From: Massariosphaeria phaeospora
Lineage: Eukaryota > Ascomycota > Dothideomycetes > Pleosporales
Assembly: GCA_011032825.1 (NCBI GenBank)
Contig: JAADJZ010000021.1
Span: 434,001-498,000 of the forward strand
DNA length: 64,000 bases
Direction: 5' to 3'
Position numbers and translations under genes: made by a program. Positions 13,434-25,496 of the stretch are shown here, piece by piece. Numbering within the stretch: the stretch's first letter is position 1; the number at the start of each line of letters is the position of its first letter. The notes under the pieces were generated by a model. The model was not told where the DNA came from, ran no database searches, and saw only the letters and a list, made by a program, of their open reading frames with translations.

Positions 13434-13726
13434 CTTGAAGAGAGGTGCAGGGAATGAATGGAACAGATTGCGCTGCTAAATCACACGAGCTGATGGGCGA
13501 GGGAAAGCCGCAGGTGGTCAGTTCGACTGACCGGTGCCAAGGATGCGGCAAAACCCCGGGCGCCGCCGCAGGGCTAACTTTCTCGCAGTTCCAACTCAGC
13601 ACCATCACTTCACAACCACCAACCAACTCGACCCATCCCTCGGATTATTGAGCGGGCGCCAGTTGGTGCTCTTCTCATCACTTCCACGGCTGCTACACGT
13701 CTCATACCGCCAAACTATCGCCCACC
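13434..13726. promoter_or_regulatory. Bidirectional promoter between dpm2 and cwc22
   Basis: Only 293 bp separate the two start codons, so both promoters and 5' UTRs must share this segment. No clear TATA box is seen. Confidence 0.6.
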
Positions 13727-16288
13727 ATGATGCAAGTGGCCTCCGCCGTGCGCATCCCGTCACCGGAGCCTGAACTGCCGGAACCGCTTCGCAAACGCGA
13801 TCACTCACCCTACGACGATGGTCCGTCCAAGCGCTCGCGAAGGTCGGACCGTGGCGAGGATGAGCATCCCCGTGAGAGACCTCGTGATCAGGATCGAAAT
13901 CGAGACCGGGCACGCGACGACGACCGCCGACGAGACCGTGATATCGGACACAAGCACGATAGAGTCGATCGACCAGGCCCACGTGGTGACGGAGCTGGAA
14001 ACCTCCCTGACGATGATGCACGCCTCAAGTTGTTTCAAAGCGCCTTTAGCGCTACCCGGAAGCTTCCCGTAGACGACTCGAAAACTCGGGCGGGCGGTGC
14101 CTACATACCCCCTGCGCGCTTGAAGGCACTACAGGCTTCCATTACCGACAAGAAGAGCGCCGAGTTCCAGCGGATGGCGTGGGAGGCGTTAAAGAAATCG
14201 ATACAGGGCATGATCAACAAGTGCAATGTTGCAAACATCAAGATGATCGTGCCCGAGCTGTTCGCCGAAAACCTGGTCAGAGGCCGCGGGCTGTTTTGTC
14301 GCGCCATCATGAAAGCCCAATCGGCGAGCTTACCGTTCACCAACATCTACGCGGCTATGGTCGCGATTGTGAACACGAAGCTCCCGCAGGTTGGTGACCT
14401 GCTTGTGCGGAGGCTCATCATCCAGTTCAGGAAAAGCTTCAAGCGCAACGACAAGGCTGTGTGCATCGCTAGCTCCACGTTCCTGTCGCATCTTGTCAAC
14501 GTACAGGTAGTCCACGAGATCCTCATCGCCGAGATCCTCTACCTACTACTGAACAAGCCGACCGATGATAGCGTCGAAATTGCTGTGGGTGTCATGAAAG
14601 AGGTTGGGCAGTTCTTAGAAGAGATGAACGGGAAGATTGCGAACGTCGTCTTCGATCAATTCCGGAATATCTTGCACGAGGCAGATATCGACAAGAGAAC
14701 CCAATACATGATCGAGGTGCTCTTCCAGGTCAGAAAGGACAAATACAAAGAATACCCTGCCGTTAAAGAAGAATTGGATCTCGTCGAGGAAGAGGACCAG
14801 CACACGCACCGTCACACTCTCGAAGACGACATCAAGGTGGAAGATGGGCTTAATATCTTTAAGCTCGACCCCGAATACGAGGAGAGTGAGGCGCAATACC
14901 AGAAGCTCAAGGCTGAGATTCTGGGCGAGGAGGAAGCGAGTGATGCTGAGTATACCGATGCATCCTCTGATGATGAGGATGATGAGGAAGAGAAGGCGAT
15001 GGAAGTCAAGGACCAAACAAATGCGGACTTAGTCAGCCTGCGCCGAACCATCTACCTTACCATCAAGAGTAGCGGCGGGTTTGAAGAATGTTGCCACAAG
15101 CTTATGCGCGTCAAATTACCTCATGGTCTGGAAAGTGAGCTTTCGACAATGATCGTCGAATGTGCTAGCCAGGAGCGGACTTACGAGAAGTTTTATGGAC
15201 AAATCGGAGAGCGATTTTGCAAAATCAATCGTATGTGGAGTGACCTTTTCGAGGAAGGGTTTGTTCATTACTATGAAACCATTCACCGCTTGGAGACAAA
15301 TCGACTCCGTATTGTTGCACAGTTCTTCGCTCATCTCTTGGGCACGGACGCAATCGGGTGGCACGTTTTCAGTGTCATCAAACTCAACGAAGAAGACACA
15401 ACTTCCAGTTCGCGTATATTCATCAAGATTCTCTTCGAAGAACTCTTGGCCTCGCTTGGGCAGAAGATCTTGGTCGAAAGATTGAAGGACCCAGCATTAC
15501 AGGACAGTCTGACAGGCATATTCCCGACTGACGTGGATGACCAAGCTAAGACACGCTTCGCCATCAACTTCTTCACAGCTATCAGTATGGGTGTTCTGAC
15601 GGAGGGCATGCGCGACTTTCTCAAGAACAATGTACCCAAACCTGCAGCCTTGCCAAAGCCTGAAAGCGAATCGGATTCGGACAGTGTCTCCTCCTACTCA
15701 GATTACTCTTCCCGCTCTCGATCCCGGTCAAGGACACCAACACGCCGCAGATTCGATTCTCGATCGAGCTCACGGGGCCGTTCTTACACTCGAAGTAGGT
15801 CGCCTGCACCAAGGAAGGTCCGGGGGCGCAGCCCGTCATATGATTCCGATTCTCGCTCTCGCTCACCAGTCCCTCGCAAGCGCCAACACTCCTCCAGCCA
15901 TTCTCGCTCCCCTGCCCCGCGACGGCGCGGACGCAGCGCCTCCAGCTCTCCATCCCGTTCACATTCCCCAATCGAAAAACGTCGGCGACACTCCACTTCT
16001 CTTTCGAGGTCACCGTCTCCTGCTCCACGGCGTCGTCGTGATTCTAGCACGCCCCCGCGAAAGCGTCGGGACTCGACGACCCCGCCACCACGTCGCGGAC
16101 AAAAATCTAGTACTCCTCCTCGTCGTCGTGCACCCGCAGACTCTAAAGATACGCGTGCTGGTGCATCTCGTCGCCGTAGCTATAGTTCCTCACCGGAGAG
16201 GTCGCCACCGCCGAAGAAGAAAGCGTATTCCAGTTCGGTGTCCAGATCTCCACCTCCACGGAAAAGCACTGGTCGGAGGGTCTTATAG
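13727..16288 (+). CDS. cwc22: Pre-mRNA-splicing factor CWC22
   Basis: Spliceosome component that binds the DEAD-box helicase eIF4A-III in higher organisms and is needed for the first transesterification. Intronless 853-residue frame. Residues 1-100 are charged and Arg/Asp-rich; a MIF4G domain follows from about 147 (FQRMAWEALKKSIQGMINKC) to about 340. An acidic linker leads to an MA3 domain at about 437-555 (LRRTIYLTIKSSGGFEECCH). From about 640 the protein is an Arg/Ser-rich tail with many SRSRSP-like and PPRRR elements. An RS tail this long (about 210 residues) is as in animal rather than budding-yeast Cwc22. Start at 13727; the second Met is adjacent (MMQVAS), so either may be used. Upstream neighbour dpm2 is divergent. 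Confidence 0.95.
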   Translation: MMQVASAVRIPSPEPELPEPLRKRDHSPYDDGPSKRSRRSDRGEDEHPRERPRDQDRNRDRARDDDRRRDRDIGHKHDRVDRPGPRGDGAGNLPDDDARLKLFQSAFSATRKLPVDDSKTRAGGAYIPPARLKALQASITDKKSAEFQRMAWEALKKSIQGMINKCNVANIKMIVPELFAENLVRGRGLFCRAIMKAQSASLPFTNIYAAMVAIVNTKLPQVGDLLVRRLIIQFRKSFKRNDKAVCIASSTFLSHLVNVQVVHEILIAEILYLLLNKPTDDSVEIAVGVMKEVGQFLEEMNGKIANVVFDQFRNILHEADIDKRTQYMIEVLFQVRKDKYKEYPAVKEELDLVEEEDQHTHRHTLEDDIKVEDGLNIFKLDPEYEESEAQYQKLKAEILGEEEASDAEYTDASSDDEDDEEEKAMEVKDQTNADLVSLRRTIYLTIKSSGGFEECCHKLMRVKLPHGLESELSTMIVECASQERTYEKFYGQIGERFCKINRMWSDLFEEGFVHYYETIHRLETNRLRIVAQFFAHLLGTDAIGWHVFSVIKLNEEDTTSSSRIFIKILFEELLASLGQKILVERLKDPALQDSLTGIFPTDVDDQAKTRFAINFFTAISMGVLTEGMRDFLKNNVPKPAALPKPESESDSDSVSSYSDYSSRSRSRSRTPTRRRFDSRSSSRGRSYTRSRSPAPRKVRGRSPSYDSDSRSRSPVPRKRQHSSSHSRSPAPRRRGRSASSSPSRSHSPIEKRRRHSTSLSRSPSPAPRRRRDSSTPPRKRRDSTTPPPRRGQKSSTPPRRRAPADSKDTRAGASRRRSYSSSPERSPPPKKKAYSSSVSRSPPPRKSTGRRVL

Positions 16289-16792
16289 GTACATCAAAGC
16301 CTCTGGGGTAACGTCAAGTGAGATTACAGTCAGCTTCTTACATGGGTTTTATAACGAAAGTCCTGGAAGTGATCACAGGCAGGCAGATTGTTCGCTGTTT
16401 AGCGGTGGATTCCGGTTGAGCTGTGCGGATATTCAGGAAGATTAGTTTAGTATGGGTTTGAAACCATGAACAAAGTGTAGCAAATAATTCACGACCTGTC
16501 TATAGCTTCCACTGTTGCCCTATCTGTATATATCAAAGCAACTGGTTCTATATCATGATGCACGCTTTCCAGATGAGCTGTCCTCGTTATGCTCTTACCA
16601 CAATATGTCTGTAAACAGCCGTGGTCACCTTAGCTAACCCCTGCTACCTTGCCAATCTCGGTAAACAGCAGTGACGATTCTCTTATTTTCTCCTGACGTC
16701 ATCCTCTTCTGATACTTGAACAATCTTAGCAGGTCAGGACCACACCATTACACCAACACCGCCGTCCGTCAGCACTACCTAACACATAAACC
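16289..16792. other. Intergenic, 3' UTR of cwc22 and promoter of next gene
   Basis: 504 bp with no gene-like frame. The last part is pyrimidine-rich before ATG 16793. Confidence 0.6.
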
Positions 16793-17879
16793 ATGTGCAC
16801 ATCGCTAGGCAGCGCCGGATTGAACCAGCTATGCAGGAGTATGTACGAGGCCCAGCGGCCCACGCCAGTCCCGCCACGTACCGCTCGGTGCCGAGAACTC
16901 TCGCCAACGCCGCCACAACGCCAACGGAACTCAAAGCGTCGCAAAGTGTCGTCTACTTCCGAAGCCCCGCGTCTGGTCTCTCGGTCTCGGCAAGAGGCTT
17001 GCGTCCTGCTCACTGGATTACCGGCAGAACTTCGACTTCGGATCTGGGCGTATGCTCTTGGAGGCCAAACCCTACATGTTGTGAGGAAGTTTGGGAAGTT
17101 GGGACATATGGTGTGTGGGGAGGGAGAGGGGTGCACTGGGTGTACGGCGCCTACGGTCGAATTGTTGCGTGGAACACTTCAGTATCGAGCTCGGGTTACC
17201 GAACCTGTTGCTGCTAGTAAGCCGTTGGCGGAGTGGAATATGCTGCATTTGCTGGTGACATGCAGTCAGATGTGAGTCTTCTCCAACAATGAAATAACCG
17301 CATCACAGCAGCTATCCTTCTCTGTCTCAGCACCTTTATGGTAGGAGAGATGTTTGTTAACGATTTGCTACGCCCAGTTACTCCGAGGCCTACTCCATGC
17401 TCTACACACACAACACGTTCGACTTCATCAGCATCTGGTCTCTCTCTTTCCTGCAGCGCAGCATCCTGCCCAAACGCTTCGCACAGATTCGCTCCGTGCG
17501 GCTAACGTACGAGTTCGCGTACAGCCAGCTCCAGAACATGAAAGGCATGCCCGCTCCGCGATACATACCGTTTCCTACGCCTCGTTCCGAGTGGGATTCG
17601 GCGTGTAACGCTCTGCTCGCTTTGTCTGGTCTTCAGAGTCTGCAGTTTCGCATTATATCACATGCATTCTTGGGGGGAGAGTCGCTTTCACAGGGACTTG
17701 TCAAGGCCTTTCCTCCGCGGTTGAGGAAGTTGGCGGTAACGAGGGAGGGTTTTAGGATCATGGTGCCGACGGGTAGGTGGCGGGATGCTATCGATTTGGA
17801 GTATGTCGAGCGGGGGCTGAATGAGAAGGGTGTGAAGTGTACGGTTGCATGGGAGGCTGTTGCGCCGCCGGCGGATTAG
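16793..17879 (+). CDS. DUF7730-like fungal protein of unknown function
   Basis: Two exons, 16793-17271 and 17378-17879, joined across a 106-bp intron (GTGAGT...GCCCAG) as CSQ-I-YSEAYSMLY, giving 326 residues. The core LLTGLPAELRLRIWAYALGG, followed by LH, and the later TCSQIYSEAYSMLYTHNTFDF are the usual landmarks of a very common ascomycete family (DUF7730-like, sometimes annotated F-box-like). The N-terminal 60 residues are basic and disordered. No catalytic residue can be named. Function is unknown; a role as a scaffold or substrate adaptor is only guessed for the family. Confidence 0.8.
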
Positions 17880-18502
17880 GGACGCGACTGACGACGGTTC
17901 CCAATGCGAGCTTCGAGTAGGTCAAGGAAGTTCTGCTAGTGTAAAGTCATGCTAACAGAGGTGGTAGGTGTAGCCTCGGACTCTATTTTTCTTTGCGCTA
18001 TTCATTGGTGTCATGGTTTCCATTTGGTAGGGAAGAAGGCGTCCAATCCAATTCACACTAAGACAACTATGCCTGTTCAGAGTTTCTCTTCGTGACTGCG
18101 ACCTATTGGCGTCCATCGTGGTTGTTGCATCAGACGTGGTAAAGCCGGAACTCCAGTCACGACACGCGACCTTGCTGCAGCCCAAGTGACAAGGCGCAGT
18201 GGCAGTATCATCGTGCTGTAATGGCCGTGAATGGACTTGACGTGCACATGGTCGCGGATGATTTGCATGAGGCTAGTGCCAGCTCGAGTTAGATCCATCT
18301 CATTGGGCTGCAATGTGCCCTTCTCATTGGCCGGTTTCGCGAGCCAGATCTCCGATCGATCGGGGCGCGCTTTCCCATGCCATCTTTGTCCGGTCATGAC
18401 GCAGGCATTCGACACTTGGCGACGACAACAGGAATCACAAAAGGGCTTTGAGAGCCCTCAAGAACTTGGTAAATCTGCTCCAAATCCATCAGTTATTCAA
18501 CA
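17880..18502. other. Intergenic, nothing recognised
   Basis: 622 bp between the DUF7730-like gene and the FAD oxidoreductase. Short overlapping frames only. Confidence 0.6.
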
Positions 18503-20408
18503 ATGCCGGCGTCAGATGCTTCTGAGCCGCTGCTCCGTAAGACCAATATGGAGACCAACAACGGGAAAGGCAAATCTGAAAGGAAGCGGGTGCTCGTTGT
18601 CGGTGCTGGAGCCGCTGGTAACCAACATCAAAAAATCTCGCCTTTCAATGCTAACCTAGACTACAGGCATGTCATGCGCTCACCATCTTGCTAACCATCC
18701 CGACAAGTTCGAAGTGACAGTCATTGAATCTCAGAACTATTGCGGTGGACAGGCATTTTCCATCCCACTAGACAAAGAACGCCATGGAGCCGCTTGGTTG
18801 AACCAAGGTGTTCAGGGAGGGAGTTATATATACCACCATAGCCTTACCATGTTTGCAAGGCAAGGGCATCGCGCGGATCCAGTGAAACTGCAAGTGAGTA
18901 TACCCTAAAACTTGGCTTGATGCTATACTCACAATATACTCAGGTCTCTTTCGGCAAGGGTGATATCTTCTGGTCCAACGTGTTCCCTACCAAGATTCTC
19001 GCACGGCACCAGAACGAGGTCGCAAAGTTCAAGCGAATGATCAGCATCGTCCGGTGGTTTGAAGTCTTCTTTGCATTGATACCCATCAAGTATCTGATGA
19101 AGATCTTCTTCTTCTCCGACGAGTTCACCAACATCATCGCGCTTCCAATGGTTGCCCTTTTCCTCGGCACTGGAAACTACGCCCCCAGTGTTCCGGCTAT
19201 CATCCTTGAAAGGCTGTGCACCAGTCCGACATACGGAATGTGGTACACTGCAGATAAGCATAGCGTGGCTAGCAATCTCCCGCCTATGGTCGTCTTCCCT
19301 AAGTTTAGTACTTTCTACGAGGACTGGAGAAGGACTTTGGTTGATCGAGGTGTGAACATTCGCCTTTCGACGGAGGTTACTGGAGTCACCAAAAGAGACA
19401 AGAACGGCGTGACTGTCAATGTTATCAAGCGAACACCGCAGTCTGACCATCACAATCCGGAGAGTGCATGGGTACCGCATGATGACACAAACGTCGACGC
19501 TGATGCTGAAGAGGTTGAGGAACATTACGACGAGATCATATTGTGTGTGCTGTAAGTTCGCAAGGCTCGAATCTACCCCACTTCAGAAACTGACTGCTTC
19601 CAGCGCCGATACGGCAAAGCGAATTCTGCACCCTTCATCTTCCTACCGCGAGAGACGTGTGCTTGGCTCCGCTATCTTTGCCGACGATATCACAGTAACG
19701 CACTGGGATAGTGACTACATGAAGCGCCACTATGAGAACTTCTACAACGAAGAGCAAGCCGTCACATCTCTCTCAGGGGTTGACCAAACCACTCGTACCG
19801 AAATGGCGAAGGCATCGTTCAAACCCATGTACCTGATCAAATGCTACCCTGAAGACCGTTCCAAGCTCGAAATGTGCTTCGACTGCACCAACTACCAAAG
19901 CCAGTTCCCGCCCGAGGTCCCGTTCGACAAGCACGTATTTCAAACCATTTACCTCAACAAGCACAGAGACGGTCACCTATGGTCCATCGACGAGATCGAC
20001 GAGAAGAAGATCATCAGGAAGGACTGGTGGCACCAACTCTGCCACTCCTGGACGCACTTTGTGTTCGTCGTACCGTGGATGTGGTTGCTCCAAGGCAGGA
20101 AAAGCACACGCTTTGCTGCAGCCTGGACGCTGGTCAATGCCCATGAAGTCGCTGTCATCAGTGGTATCGCTGCTGCCGTGGATCTCGGAGCTACGTACCC
20201 TGAAGATCTTGAGCGCGACAACTTTGCTTTGCTGAGTTTCAGACTGTACTACTTGCTACAATACGGCAAGTGGTATAAGAAGAGAGCGCTTCAGGAAGGA
20301 AAAGGCAAGGATTGGGGCACTGGAGTGTATGGGTCTATATACCAGGGCCCGGGGGTCTCTGGCGAGGATCGGTCGATCTGGAAGGAGGACAATGGAATTC
20401 GGGGATAA
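18503..20408 (+). CDS. FAD-dependent amine-oxidase-like oxidoreductase
   Basis: Flavoprotein of the NAD(P)-binding Rossmann/amine-oxidase type common in ascomycetes. Four exons: 18503-18617, 18667-18893, 18944-19551 and 19604-20408, giving 584 residues. The dinucleotide fold is clear: VLVVGAGAAGMSCAHHL, with Gly34, Gly36 and Gly39 in GxGxxG (the last Gly is made by the first splice), then VTVIESQNYCGGQAF, where the Glu binds ribose. WLNQGVQGGSYIYHHS follows, as in related proteins. The C-terminal half contains YNEEQAVTSLSGVDQTTRTE and a hydrophobic stretch near FVFVVPWMWLL, suggesting membrane contact. Substrate unknown. The three introns are 49-52 bp and preserve frame, so the model is firm although the reaction is not. 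Confidence 0.87.
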
Positions 20409-21012
20409 GGGAAGATACTGGAGAGCATGATTGATACGTGTAACGGTGCAACTAGAGGATGAGAGGGGGGAGGAACTGCGCTGCATCGACTGCCTGAGGT
20501 GGGGTGAGCTACATATATAGATAGCCGTACATGAGCTATCCCAACTCGTACTAGAGTAGGTCTGGGCAAGCCCAAACCGTTACAATACGAAACACAATAA
20601 TTTTCTTTAGGATATCGCCTAGTTGAGTCGGGATCTCCGCTTATTCTACGGGAGTGCTAAACTAGTATGCTTAGTAGACGCTTACTGCATTCGGCATACA
20701 ATCTGGTGTTTCTTGACCGCAACTATGTTCTCAGAGTCAATTTCTCTTGCCTTTGGCCTAGCAAACATGACGGTATCAGACTTGATTTCTACAAAGCGAT
20801 CAAAGTCCGCCATAGGTCCGCTCATCGCACCCAAGATCCGTTAACTCCCTAAGCATTGGACTGACCATCAGAAGGCGCAGAAGCTATAAAGGAGACCAAC
20901 GTCCATACGAAGGGATTGTGTAGGGCAAACTTTCGGCACTCTTCCACAGTCAAAGTTTCACAAGTACTTTACCCTTTGACTCTACAGCACAGAGAATACT
21001 CTGATCTTGACC
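20409..21012. other. Intergenic, promoter of the aldo-keto reductase
   Basis: 603 bp without a gene-like frame. No repeat or binding site was recognised. Confidence 0.6.
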
Positions 21013-22090
21013 ATGTCTCCAAATACTAAACTCGATGTCGTATTCGGTGCGATGACCTTCGGGAAGGAAGGTGAGTCTACCACTGTCAAGAAAACCTCCT
21101 ATCATTACTTGTATAGTGCGTTCTGACACACAAACAGGCCAGGCACAGGTCCGCACCTCCAAGCTCTCTGACGCCTCTGCCATCCTCGACATCCTGCAAA
21201 AACATGGCCACAAGGAAGTCGACACGTCCCGCTTCTACGGCGACGGCAGCAGCGAAGAGTACCTTGCCGCGCTGAAATACCAAGACCGCGCCCTCATCAT
21301 GGACACCAAGTTCTACCCCAACACTCAGGGCTACTTCGGCCGCCCCGTCACACACCTCGACCTGCCGTCCATGCGCCAGGGTCTCGCCGAGTCGCTGACC
21401 GCCCTCCAAGCCGACAGCATCGACCTCTGGTACCTGCACGCGCCCGACCGCTCCACGCCGCTCGAAGAAACACTGCGCGCCGTCGCCGCGCTATCCAAAG
21501 AAGGCAGGTTCCAGCGCTGGGGCATCAGTAACTACACAGCGTGGGAAGTCGCCGCCATGTGCGAGATCTGCAACCAGAACGCCTGGGCCAAGCCGGCCGT
21601 GTACCAAGGCGTCTACAACGCGCTGTTCCGCACCGTCGAGAACGAGCTGCTGGCCTGCCTGCACAAATACGACATCGCCTTCTACGCCTTCAACCCGCTG
21701 GCGGGCGGCGTGCTGACGCACCGCTACCGCCGCGACACTGCGGACGCTGCCATCGAGCCGGGCTCGCGCTTCGACCCGGCCCAGATGCAGGGCAAGATGT
21801 ATCGCGTGCGGTACTGGACTGGTGAGACGTTTGATGCGTTGGAGGCGCTGCGGGGTGCGGCGGGCAAGTATGGGCTGCGCGAGAGTGAGTGCGCGCTCAG
21901 GTGGATGATGCACCATTCGGCGCTGAAGCGGGAACTTGGGGATAAGGTCATTATAGGGGCCAGTAGTGGGGAGCAGTTGGAGATGAATCTGAAGGATTTG
22001 GAAGGGGGTGAGTTGCCGGCGGATGTGGTGGCGGCGCTAGATAAAGGGTGGGAGGGGTGCCGTGCAAAGGCTTGGAAGTATTTCCATTGA
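21013..22090 (+). CDS. Aldo-keto reductase (aflatoxin aldehyde reductase-like, AKR7-type)
   Basis: NADPH-dependent carbonyl reductase, cytosolic. Two exons, 21013-21070 and 21138-22090, joined as KEG-QAQVRTSK across a 67-bp intron, giving 336 residues. The AKR tetrad is visible: Asp48 and Tyr53 in EVDTSRFYGDG, Lys in LIMDTKFYP, and His in DLWYLHAPD. The early FGAMTFG and later RWGISNYTAWEVAAMCE, YNPLAGG-like FNPLAGGVLTHRY and VIIGASSGEQLEMNL match AKR7-type aldehyde reductases. Third positions are heavily G/C, unlike the flanking DNA. The longest uninterrupted frame starts at 21071 inside the intron and lacks the FGAMTFG start, so 21013 is preferred. Substrate unknown. Confidence 0.93.
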
Positions 22091-22411
22091 GAGAGAAAGC
22101 GAGAGAGAGTTCGATTGCTAGAGAATCAGATATCTCTATACCTAGCCGAGAAATGGCGCGTGGGCGAGGCAAACAAAATAGGGTATCGCGCTATTCAACC
22201 CATTCCGCGCCGTCCATTGGCAAAAGCCTATCATCAAAATCAACTCTTCGTGCCGCCTGCCCATAAATTCGAACCCAAAGATAATATCAATCAACCGACC
22301 ACCTATGCGCAGATAATTCGCATCCCGCTCCTGTTCCTGTTCCTGTTTTCAAACCTGCTAAGTTCCATCCCGAAATCCAAACTCGAACATCCTACTCCTG
22401 CAGCTGGATCC
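22091..22411. other. Convergent intergenic region
   Basis: 320 bp between two gene 3' ends; AT-rich in its second half, presumed 3' UTRs. Nothing else seen. Confidence 0.6.
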
Positions 22412-23419
22412 TTAATCTTCGTTCCAGAGTCTCAGCTTGATCATCCTAGGCATGCAACTGGCTTCTTGCTCCGTCGTCCACGGGATATATGACCATCGTC
22501 GGCCAGCTCCCTGGTACTTCTTCGGCGCGTCGGGATCACCGTTGTACCACTTATCATCGGTTTGGCGGCCCACACCGTCGTAGTGAGACCACTGGCTATC
22601 GTGGAAGTAGAACATCTCCAGTTTCTCGACCAGGAGAGCACCAGTGGAATCGACGACTACGACTTCGTCCAGCTCGACGTTTACGCTGTGGAACTTGAGC
22701 GGCAACATGCGGTACGTCTTCGGGTCCAGAACATACCGGCCCTGACCAAGGGGTTGGGGCTCCGGGTATAGTACGCTGTTCGGAGGTTCTGTAATGTTAG
22801 AATGGTCGTATATGAGCATTCAGGGGCCAGACTAACCACGAAGCTGTCCGTCTTCAGATCTCGGTAGACCCAACTGCATAAGTCTGACTTGATCTTCGCA
22901 CAAAAAGTCTTCCGGAATGCCATACAGGGTACAGTAGCGAGCCCAATGAGCCCAGTCCTTGATATATGTCGGCTCCGGATCACCAGCTTCTCTCATGCGG
23001 CGTTTCGCAACCTGCCTTCCAAACTCGGTCCGCGGGAGACATTCCGTGACAACGTTTGGCGGATTATGCAGGGTCCAGTGTTGCGAAGCGAATTGTCCTT
23101 GGGTGAACCATGAGGGTCGCCAGTGTAGAGTCTCGTTATCGATAAAGCTAGTGAGGACAAGAAGATCTTGCTGAAGTCGTTTGAGCGGCTGATTGGCGTC
23201 GACATAGGCCTGGGTCAAGTTTTGCGGGATATGCTGTGTTGCGCTGGTGGACTGAGCTGAGCTCATACTGGAAGGGGTGCCCACTGTGGCAGGCGGGGTG
23301 AGCGGCAAGGAGGCAACTTCCTTTTCGGGAGTCGTGGGCGCCGAATAGGGTGGCGTATAGCGGAAATCCATGCTTGTGGTTGTGGTGGTGCAAGCAAACA
23401 TGTTTGGCGATTGCAGCAT
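22412..23419 (-). CDS. Protein of unknown function
   Basis: Two exons, 23419-22837 and 22788-22412, with a 48-bp intron (GTTAGT...TTACAG), giving 319 residues. I do not recognise the family. The first 75 residues are Ser/Thr/Pro-rich with a Thr run and PTTPEKE, so probably disordered. A folded-looking part follows, with ETLHWRPSWFTQGQFASQHW, an aromatic-rich segment and EFGRQVAKRRMREAGDPEPT. After the splice comes LGQGRYVLDPKTYRMLPLKF and then VGRQTDDKWYNGDPDAPKKY. There is no signal peptide or membrane helix. An in-frame alternative start (MDFRYTPPY) lies 48 bases downstream. Spliced frame and composition support a real gene. Confidence 0.75.
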
Positions 23420-24694
23420 GGAAACGGCGTAGTTGCAAGTGTAGATTGCGTGTGTGGTTTGTGGGTGGAGAGGTGTTGGGGGTTGAGGTGGAAGGAGTTC
23501 GACGTCAATTGAGGTGGCTGGAGTTGGCGGTGTGCTGAGACTGGTCGACTTTCACTGTTGCTAAGCGAAGGGTGAGAGATATCTAGAGAACAATAGAAAT
23601 ACAATGACGCAGATCATGCGGGGAAACGGGTGCCTGCAGTTTGCTCAGCAGAGAGTGTGAACAATAGAGCGGAAGGACGTAGATTGGCTTGGCCTTATCG
23701 ATACCTACCATGCACGTGGAGACGAAGCTTAGGAGCTCACTGTACAATGAAGCTCATACACTTGGGAAGTCTTGGCATCGCCAACGGCACGTGGCCTACA
23801 TGATATCGAAAGCTCACAGTCATGAGACCATGTCGCATTCTCCTTTGCATGTACCACGGCCCAGATGTTTGGACAGACAGCGTGTCATTCCCCTGTGTGG
23901 GCCTTACAGCTGGAAAGAGCAGTTCACACGCTCACCCTTCACACCGATAAACAAGATCAGTCCACACTAAGGCGAATAACAGAGAAGCCCCGCGCGATTC
24001 AATTCTGCTCGAAAAGTCGTGAAAATGCGGGCTAGAGTTTCCCTCCAGCATAGTCGAGGTCACCTGGATTTTGCTAGCTATCAATAGCATAGAAAGATGC
24101 ATAGTGACAGGATCTACTCGGTACTAGATGTAGAATGACTATGCCACCGTCTAGAGCGAGATTGCAACAGGAACGTGGATCATCGATGGGAGAGCGCCCT
24201 CGCATCCATCATGATGCCGAAAATGGTGAGGGGAAGTTCGTGAGATGGTTGCTAACGACGTGCGCCGATACAAACAAGACCTGGAAGGTAATAGTGTGAA
24301 AGTGCCGTCGACACGCGTATCGAAGACGCGCGAGGTAGAAAAATCGTCACTTACTTCAGTGCCGTTGCAGAATCTGTATCGTCCGGCGCCATCTCAAAAG
24401 AGAGGTGGCTCATAGCGGAACTCAATCAGATATGCTGGAGCCTAACACCTACTCCGGGATAAGAGAAGCTTGCGAAAAAGAGATGAAGATGGCATCGGAG
24501 AGAGCGGAAAGATTAGTGATAGTGAAGCGCGATGCTTTGAGAGTAACCGGATTAGGGTAGCCTCGTATCCGTATTCCTCACTAAAAGTCCCGAGGTCCGC
24601 TAGCGCTTGAACATCGACACTACGCTATATAACATGGCAGTCCCAGATCGTTGCCTGTCCAGTACCTCATCATTCTCGACATTGAATAACGGCA
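23420..24694. other. Divergent intergenic region, 1.3 kb
   Basis: It separates the unknown gene (-) from the MAPEG gene (+). No gene, repeat or recognised motif apart from short chance frames. Confidence 0.6.
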
Positions 24695-25369
24695 ATGGCT
24701 CCCAATTACGTCCTTTATAGTGTCCCTATCTATTGGGCCCTTGCGCTATGGCCGCACGCGTACGCAGTACGCTCGATCGCCCCACTTGCTTCCAGAGAGA
24801 TAGCTAACATCCCGTCCTAGATGAGGATCATGAAGTCTGCGAATAACAACAAGTTCGATAACGTCAACCCCAGAGGTTCTGAGGCCAGCGCCAAGTACCA
24901 GAAGGCAATCCCGGCTGCGGTTTACACACGTTTCGAGCGAGCTGAAGCCGCACATAAAAATGCCTTGGAGAGTGCGCCATTGTTTATCGGCGCTGTTCTA
25001 GCGGGCACTGTGGTTGGCCTTCCTGCTGGTAAGTGCATGCCCCCATGTCTCACATATATCTGCTGCCGACTTGCCGGACTTCGGGAGTCCAAAGTTGAAC
25101 CGTGGACCTTGTGCGAAAGCGGCAACTTGAACTTGCCTCTTTGGAGTGTAGTCATGACGATAGGAGAAGCATGCTGATCATGCAACGCAGGTTTCCTGAA
25201 TGCCGCGATAGGATCTTACCTTGGATTAAGAATTGTCTACACCGCACTCTACATCAACGTCACGACTCGGAAGTACTCTTTTGCTCGGACACTGACTTGG
25301 GCGGCCTCCACTCTCCTTCTTTTCGGCATATACATCAAAGCGGGTAATAAGACAATTGCTCAGAACTAG
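24695..25369 (+). CDS. MAPEG-family membrane protein
   Basis: Small integral membrane protein of the MAPEG (membrane-associated eicosanoid and glutathione metabolism) type, found in ER membranes; members can be glutathione transferases or peroxidases. Three exons: 24695-24766, 24821-25028 and 25191-25369, giving 152 residues. The order of features fits: first helix YVLYSVPIYWALALWPHAYA, then FDNVNPRGSEAS, then RFERAEAAHKNALESAPLFI, the family hallmark (R-x-x-x-A-x-x-N-x-x-E), then helices GAVLAGTVVGLPAG-FLNAAIGSYLGLRIVY and TWAASTLLLFGIYIK. The second intron is 162 bp, longer than most introns here. Enzyme activity cannot be told from sequence. Confidence 0.88.
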
Positions 25370-25496
25370 ATCATCGCATTCCAATGGTACTATGTCGACA
25401 TATTTGTCCGAAGACAGACATTCACCATTATCTCTCACACTAGATATACCAACATCCCACATATGACTTCTGTTATTTGCATTGTACGACAGGATG

